64,000 nt of DNA, from the NCBI GenBank assembly GCA_035772785.1, contig JAOCPU010000013.1, positions 439,001-503,000 of the forward strand. The letters are read 5' to 3'. A program made the position numbers and the translations under genes. Origin of the DNA: Phlebiopsis flavidoalba (Eukaryota; Basidiomycota; Agaricomycetes; Polyporales; Phanerochaetaceae). Every line of letters begins with the position of its first letter. Positions within the stretch are counted from its first letter, which is position 1. Below, piece by piece: positions 58,851-64,000 of this stretch. The notes below the pieces were generated by a model. It was not told the DNA's origin. It saw only the letters and a program-made list of their open reading frames with translations, and did no database searches.

Positions 58851-61206
58851 CATGGTCTCGAGACATTCGTTATGGAAAGCGACGAATTGTATCATGGCCT
58901 TGAATGGACTGTAAAAGTTGAAGCTGAACTTAGCGAGCGCTGCCTCAGAGAATGCACTCTTGATGCAACACGCTCAAGTCAGTAGTTAATTAGACTTTGC
59001 TTATAAGAAAGCTCTATACTTACCCTTATCACGGTTGGAGCGACTTTGTCTGAAGTATCCGTTTGATTTTAGCACTGGCGGCGCCGAATCCCTTGACAAA
59101 AATTAGGTCACTTGCTATCTTGATTTGTTGAGTGTTAGAGTGTTGATCATCGACTCGGAATTTCTGCCGCCGCAAGTCATCGAGGTGCGAGCCCATCTGG
59201 GGGATCTGATCCTTTTTGAATACAGCAGAGAGAACACGGACACTGCGCAAGAAATTGGATTACATGTCAAGCGACGACCTTATGAGTATTTGTGAGTGTG
59301 AGATATAGAAAAACGAAATATAATATACACTGAAGACTCACCGTTCAGGATAATCCACGGAATATGCGAAAAACCGTAATAAAAACAGTCGGCGCAATAC
59401 GCCGTCAGCACATTTGAGCAGGAATCCATCTTTGTATGCTTCAAGAACTTCGCCATCAAGAAGGTGGGACCAAATCGCTTGCATTAGTTGGAGCTGGCAT
59501 AGACGTAGCACTGCCGCAGTAGCTGGTGAGCCATATACGGTTGTGTAAAAGTCCTGGAAGGTATCCGGAAGCTATGATAATCCAGCGTAGTCAGAAATGA
59601 AAGGTAAACCTGAAGAATACACGCTTACTGATGGCATATATGCTAGATGATGAGCCGAGAATGATGTCGTCTTCCCGCAGACATACTTTGAAGACCACCA
59701 AAATAGCAGTAAATCAGCCAAGAGAGAAGCGGTTCCGAAGCTTGCAAGCTGAGTAGAGTCCGAGTACAGAAGTATCGGAACAACGGCATATTTGATATCC
59801 TTTCCTTCGTCATCGGGATGGCACTTGGCACGAATTCGAGCGTCTCTTCCTCTAGCATAGCATTGGAGTCGTATACTTCAGAATATATGTGTTTCCATGT
59901 TCAGCAGCACTGCAGAACCGTCAGCACTAAAATCGGATGCCGATAACAGTGGGTGTGAAGGTTCCAAGTTGCTGGCAGGTAGATTGGCTCGCTGCTGATA
60001 GAGACGGAAAGGGATAGTGTGTGGAACAATTTCTGGGAGGGGTCTGTGTATGCCGCTTTGACTACGCCAAGGAGGTTCCAATACCAGAGACCTTGCACTT
60101 CGAACTCGGGCATGTCCTTCTAAGATTCGTGTGCAACATTCTCCTTCGGCAGTTTAATCTTCACGTTCGTTCATTGCCAGCCGTTGTTCTTTGAAAAAAA
60201 TACCGCATGTTTCGGTGTACTCATCGAGGCGTTGTAGCTCACGCTCGATGCTTGTGAAGTTCGAAAAAAATTGGTGGCATTAAAGTCTTCTGCTTGCATT
60301 ACTTCACAAACGAGCCGATTTGCTGTCACCATTAGATTTCGCCTTCGAGCCGTTAGTGAACCAGTTGACAAAGCGGCACATGGTCGCATTTTCAAAGAGA
60401 GCATACCAAGGTAGAGGTATGCCGCCATCTGTTGCAGGCTCTTGCTGTCTATAATGGAGATGGCGATGTGTTCCAAATGGTTTGCACCGGCATCGATGTC
60501 AGAGGAGTCGCAAAGATCCTCGGGGACCAGGTAGTTGTGTGGGTTGTGTTTGGGCTTGATAGGATGGCACTGATAGAAGCCGTAGTCACTTAAACTAGTG
60601 ACATGGAGCAGAGATTCCACGGCTGAATTTTCGGCTAAAATATTGAGCTCGGCAAGTGTGGAAGGGGTGGACAACGGAGGAGGGTAGTTTGTATCAGGGA
60701 TTTTTACGGGGGTTTGGGGCTGCACAAGACGAGCTAGATGTGACGGTAAACCGGAAAGTGAAGACGGCACAATGCCACAAAGTCTTGGTAGTGCCGAGGC
60801 GCCTTGCGTTTACGTCCTCTGCTACTGACAGAGGGCACAGGCTCTTGCATTGGCTCGGAAGGTGGTGCACTTTCATATCGGGGGATGATATCTGTGTCCG
60901 CAAAGTCAAATGCGGCTCCCCTGCCAGCTATTCAAATAAATGAGTATATATGCGCAAATATATCATGATGAACAGGGCTCACTGTGTTAATGCCATCACG
61001 AATCCCCTGTCGGAATCCCCCAACAGCAGTTTCCTGATCCTGAGTAGATGGGATTTTTGCCGAGCTACCTGCAGAGCAATCTTGAGCTTTGCCACTGAGG
61101 TGCTCATAAGCGCACGCGCTGCTTTGCAGCTCTTGCAACGGACTTTCAGGCTGCGAGAGTCCTTGAAAGTCTTCCCACACCCAGACGCATTGCACTCAAA
61201 TGCCAT
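58851..61206 (-). pseudogene. Plavaka-type transposase, 3' end truncated
   Basis: Minus strand: MAFECNASGCGKTFKDSRSL at 61206 is an N-terminal C2H2-like finger (C...C...CKSCK). After a variable region come EFEVQGLWYWNLLGVVKAAY (about 60050-60110), YAVVPILLYSDSTQLASFGT (about 59745-59800, with the first putative catalytic Asp), SKYVCGKTTSFSAHHLAYMP (about 59640-59690), GVLRRLFLRFFAYSVDYPE (about 59330-59400) and MGSHLDDLRRQKFRVDD. The gene breaks off in the conserved FGRDTIRRF region, here GHDTIRRF-HN...ETM, exactly at the TA-flanked element. The order matches Plavaka transposases (a CACTA-related basidiomycete superfamily). Frameshifts are present and the C-terminal third is missing, so it is inactive as it stands. 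Confidence 0.8.
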
Positions 61207-61692
61207 GGAGCAGAAAAAGATAAGAATAACAATAATAAGGCCAAGGGATGGCCAATGCATGTTGTGGAAGATGGCAAGTCAAGAGAGCCAAGTCACGGCA
61301 GTGACCCTATGACAGCGCGCATCGTCACAGTCATCATCTTGCTGTATTAGGCACCAACATACATTTATCCTGTGTTGTGAAGTCCAAAGTTATGTTGTGC
61401 AGTTGTAAACATTGTCCTAGACTGTAAGGTACATTTCAATGCTTGTACAATTTTTTCGAGATTTTTAGATGCTGTCTTATTGCTGCTTATACTCATTTGA
61501 TGTTTTGTTCCCACAGTCATTGCGCAGTCACCTGCAACTCATTAGTGAAGTGCATGACGCGTCGAAGTTCAAGCGCCGTGACATACTTAAGCCAAATCCT
61601 CCACCGACCCTCTCCTTGATCTTCAACCTCTATCTATATAACTCTAGTATTTTCCCCTCACAATTTCTCACTGTGGCTCATTCACTCCAAAA
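61207..61692. promoter_or_regulatory. Divergent intergenic region between Plavaka and DUF6698 genes
   Basis: This 486-base stretch lies between two divergent ATGs. A TATA-like CTATATAACTC at about 61634-61645 lies about 50-60 bases before the DUF6698 start. The left part is AT-rich. Confidence 0.5.
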
Positions 61693-63389
61693 ATGTCCTC
61701 TGCCGCTGCCCAGCCCTCGACCCCATCAGAGACTCAAGCTCCGTCCAGTGATGATGAAGAAACAACGTTAGCAAGCACAGAACGAGCTCATTGAGAGTCT
61801 CGATACATGGAAGGCCCGAAAAAAGCACAAGTGAGTACAGATCCCACTCATTACTGAGTCACGTCTCATTTCCCTCACAGATCAAAACACCACTGAAGAT
61901 TCGCTTCATGACGGAGGTCAATGGGCAGCCCAGTCGTCTAGGGATTTTTTTTAAATCTCTATGGAGGTGATTACCTACGGGTCTGAGCTTTCATCCCTCA
62001 GCGAAGGTCAGGAGGAATCTGCGGAAGTATCTGAATTGTAAGCTCACCCTTGATATATCATGGACACATCTGATTTACTGACTATATGCGGTCTTCACAT
62101 TGCTGCCAGAACTCCAATGCAACGCCTTCGGATTCTCGAAGAGTTCAAGAGTGTTCTGAGCATAATTCCAATGCTCAGTGCTCATTTGAAACAGCTCAGC
62201 GATAACGATGAAGCCCTCTCAACACTGTTATCTTTTGTAAGCACAGCCATCACCTTTATACATGCTGAGAAACCACTTATACTATTCTTTCATTAAGCTT
62301 GAGACATCTGCTCGTGGCGCACGCAGAGATCTGAGATATGGTGTGGAGCTTGAAGAAGCCAGTCATTGACTGGGTCAAGGACATCGTGCCACCGAGGTTT
62401 TTTCACCAAGGAGCGCAAGTCCTCCGGCAGCATCAAAGAGTGTCCGAGGCTTTAATCACCATGCCACAGGATAACTTTTATGTCTGCGTGACCGCCTCAA
62501 CGAGTTTGATACAGATCCAGACGCATAAGCTCTTGCTCAAATGCTGGCACATAGCTGACATCGTGCTTTGCTTGTGCCAGATTTTTGTGATGGCGTAAAG
62601 TTGGGTACAATTACCCTTTACACATCAGATTATCCAACATTTCTCTACCCTCAAAATGAGTACGATCCTGATGGAAAAACATTGACACGGGGCTCCTTCG
62701 AGGACCCATCCTCGTATATGTACGTGCATTTTCTCTGACGTGAAGTGCTTCAATGCTAACTTGAATAACATACTTCAGACACTGCGGCACCTGTACACGG
62801 GGCCCTCAGCAGCCGTCAAGGTGATCCCTGGGCCACAAGGGTCGTCTGGGGGCCGGCCTCCCATATGCGTCAAGCACAAGTACAAGAAGGTCACGCCACG
62901 CATGATTGCCAACGCCGCAGTTCTGGTAAGTTCTGACCTTCTATATGCGCATGTAAAACTAACAAGCATCTCATACCAGGTACTCACTCTGCGCGCAAGA
63001 TGCCTGGCACCTTGACGACGCCACATTCAAGCTTGAAGATTTCTTCAACGCCATCATAGAGCTCCTTGATGACCCAGAAGATTTGTGATGCAAGCAGACA
63101 CTTGACTGGTAGGAAATGTACGTCTCCAAATCACGTTCTCACTGCCGTTGGATGATACTAATGTGCTGTTACATACTACAGGACTGTTTGGAGGTTTCTC
63201 TTGCGTGAAGCCAAGAAACCCAAGGACAACAACAATGGCGGGAATGTATCTGCAGCTGCACGACTTGCGCAACAGCGGAAGGCACGATGTGAACAACAGA
63301 TAGCCACTACCGCTGGGGGAGGCCAGAGCCAACAGCACGAAGCTACCAGGAATGAATCAAGCGAGTCCGAGTCCTCACCACAAAAATAG
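61693..63389 (+). CDS. DUF6698-family protein
   Basis: The ATG at 61693 gives MSSAAAQPSTPSETQAPSSD and a charged segment ESLDTWKARKKHK. Family blocks follow: RDLRYGVELEEASH-like sequence (about 62330-62370), VRALRHLYTGPSAAVKVIPG (about 62765-62830), GGRPPICVKHKYKKVTPRMI (about 62850-62910), an intron (about 62925-62980), then FALCAQDAWHLDDATFKLED, FFNAIIELLDDPED and WWNMTVFGG (about 62990-63190). The tail is Lys/Gln/Ser-rich and ends SPQK at 63387-63389. DUF6698 is a fungal family of unknown function with many copies in agaricomycete genomes, often near transposons. Introns are plain; a few frame breaks remain. Confidence 0.75.
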
Positions 63390-64000
63390 CGGCACGGAAG
63401 ACTCAAGTGCCCCAAGTTCATCGCCCTCCTAGACGGTGAATGTATTTCATCTCACATCCTCATCGTAGCTCACGTTTCCGCTTTCACAGCAACCAATCCT
63501 TCCCCGTTCAGTTGACGTCTTGTTGCTTTATCTCTGCTCACCACAAAGCCGCTGCTCAACCTTTGCTTTGCTTGTGCCAACTACAACCTCAACCACCAGT
63601 GGACATCTCAGGCTCAGGTCTCGGCATACACCTTCCCAAACACCACTTCCTTCGACGCTCTTGCTCGGGCCGACTTAGACTTGCCGCCATCCTCTCTGGG
63701 TCTCTGGAAGTCCGACCGGTGCTATTTGCTTGCTCTGTTGTGCTAGGGTTGGCTTGAGGTCTCTCTCTTACTTTATTGTAGAATTAATTCTAAATAACAT
63801 TATTGTTCCATACCAATATCTGGAGTGCTGAACGCATGGTGGCTGGTGGCAAGCTCATAAGCCCTCCTTACTCCACAGGTAGAAGATATTGCGATCCGAC
63901 TACACCAGTACAAATTTTGAATGCCGACCCATCCAATATATTAAGTGCTTAGGTTTTCAATTAACACCACCGTTGTATTGGGTGGACGGATTTTAAATCA
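63390..64000. other. 3' flank of the DUF6698 gene
   Basis: No recognised gene. A plus-strand frame at about 63560-63745 reads YNLNHQWTSQAQVSAYTFPN then LDLPPSSLGLWKSD, protein-like but unassigned. It could be the start of another transposon-derived frame continuing outside the window. Confidence 0.35.

Overview
The window reads as nuclear DNA of a basidiomycete fungus, most likely an agaricomycete. Genes carry many short (about 50-70 base) GT-AG introns. The recognisable proteins are typical of filamentous basidiomycetes: chitin synthase, a CLPTM1 homologue, Ssd1, a GH79 glucuronidase-like enzyme, MYND-finger proteins, a Plavaka-type transposase and a DUF6698 protein. All assignments were made by reading translated segments by eye against remembered families; no search was run.

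Layout. 1-18 kb: the 3' part of an MFS transporter (+), chitin synthase (-), a small unknown gene (-), a GST-family gene (+), a SET/MYND-like gene and TOM20 (both -), a BCS1-like AAA ATPase (+) and a GH79 gene (+). 18-31 kb: gene-poor DNA, an unrecognised minus-strand locus, a CLPTM1 homologue, an F-box gene and a Ser-rich gene (all -). 31-36.7 kb: a fumarylacetoacetate-hydrolase-family gene (+), a PAF-acetylhydrolase-like gene (-), then a 1.75-kb segment with TGAGGC-rich arms that looks like a mobile element. 36.7-40.5 kb: nothing recognisable. 40.5-54 kb: a tandem pair of MYND genes, a small secreted protein, an IFI6/ISG12-like membrane protein, the Idh2-type subunit of NAD-isocitrate dehydrogenase, and Ssd1 (all +). 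54.7-64 kb: a transposon-rich block with two LTR-like pieces, a 2.45-kb TA-flanked terminal-inverted-repeat element, a Plavaka-type transposase truncated at that element, and a divergent DUF6698 gene.

Almost every conserved gene, including TOM20, Idh2, chitin synthase, CLPTM1 and parts of Ssd1, is split between reading frames by small indels and occasional stops. Since these include housekeeping genes, the simplest reading is an unpolished or low-coverage assembly rather than wholesale pseudogene formation. Gene spans below therefore run across frames, and many exon edges are approximate.

The genes do not form one pathway or a biosynthetic cluster. Functional links are local: chitin synthase and Ssd1 both serve cell-wall growth, TOM20 and Idh2 serve mitochondria, and the right end is a nest of transposons. 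The most interesting points are an Ssd1 that keeps a complete RNB active-site signature together with an NDR-kinase-type phosphosite, the chimeric junction between the inverted-repeat element and the Plavaka gene, the divergent Plavaka/DUF6698 pair, and the fungal IFI6-like gene.
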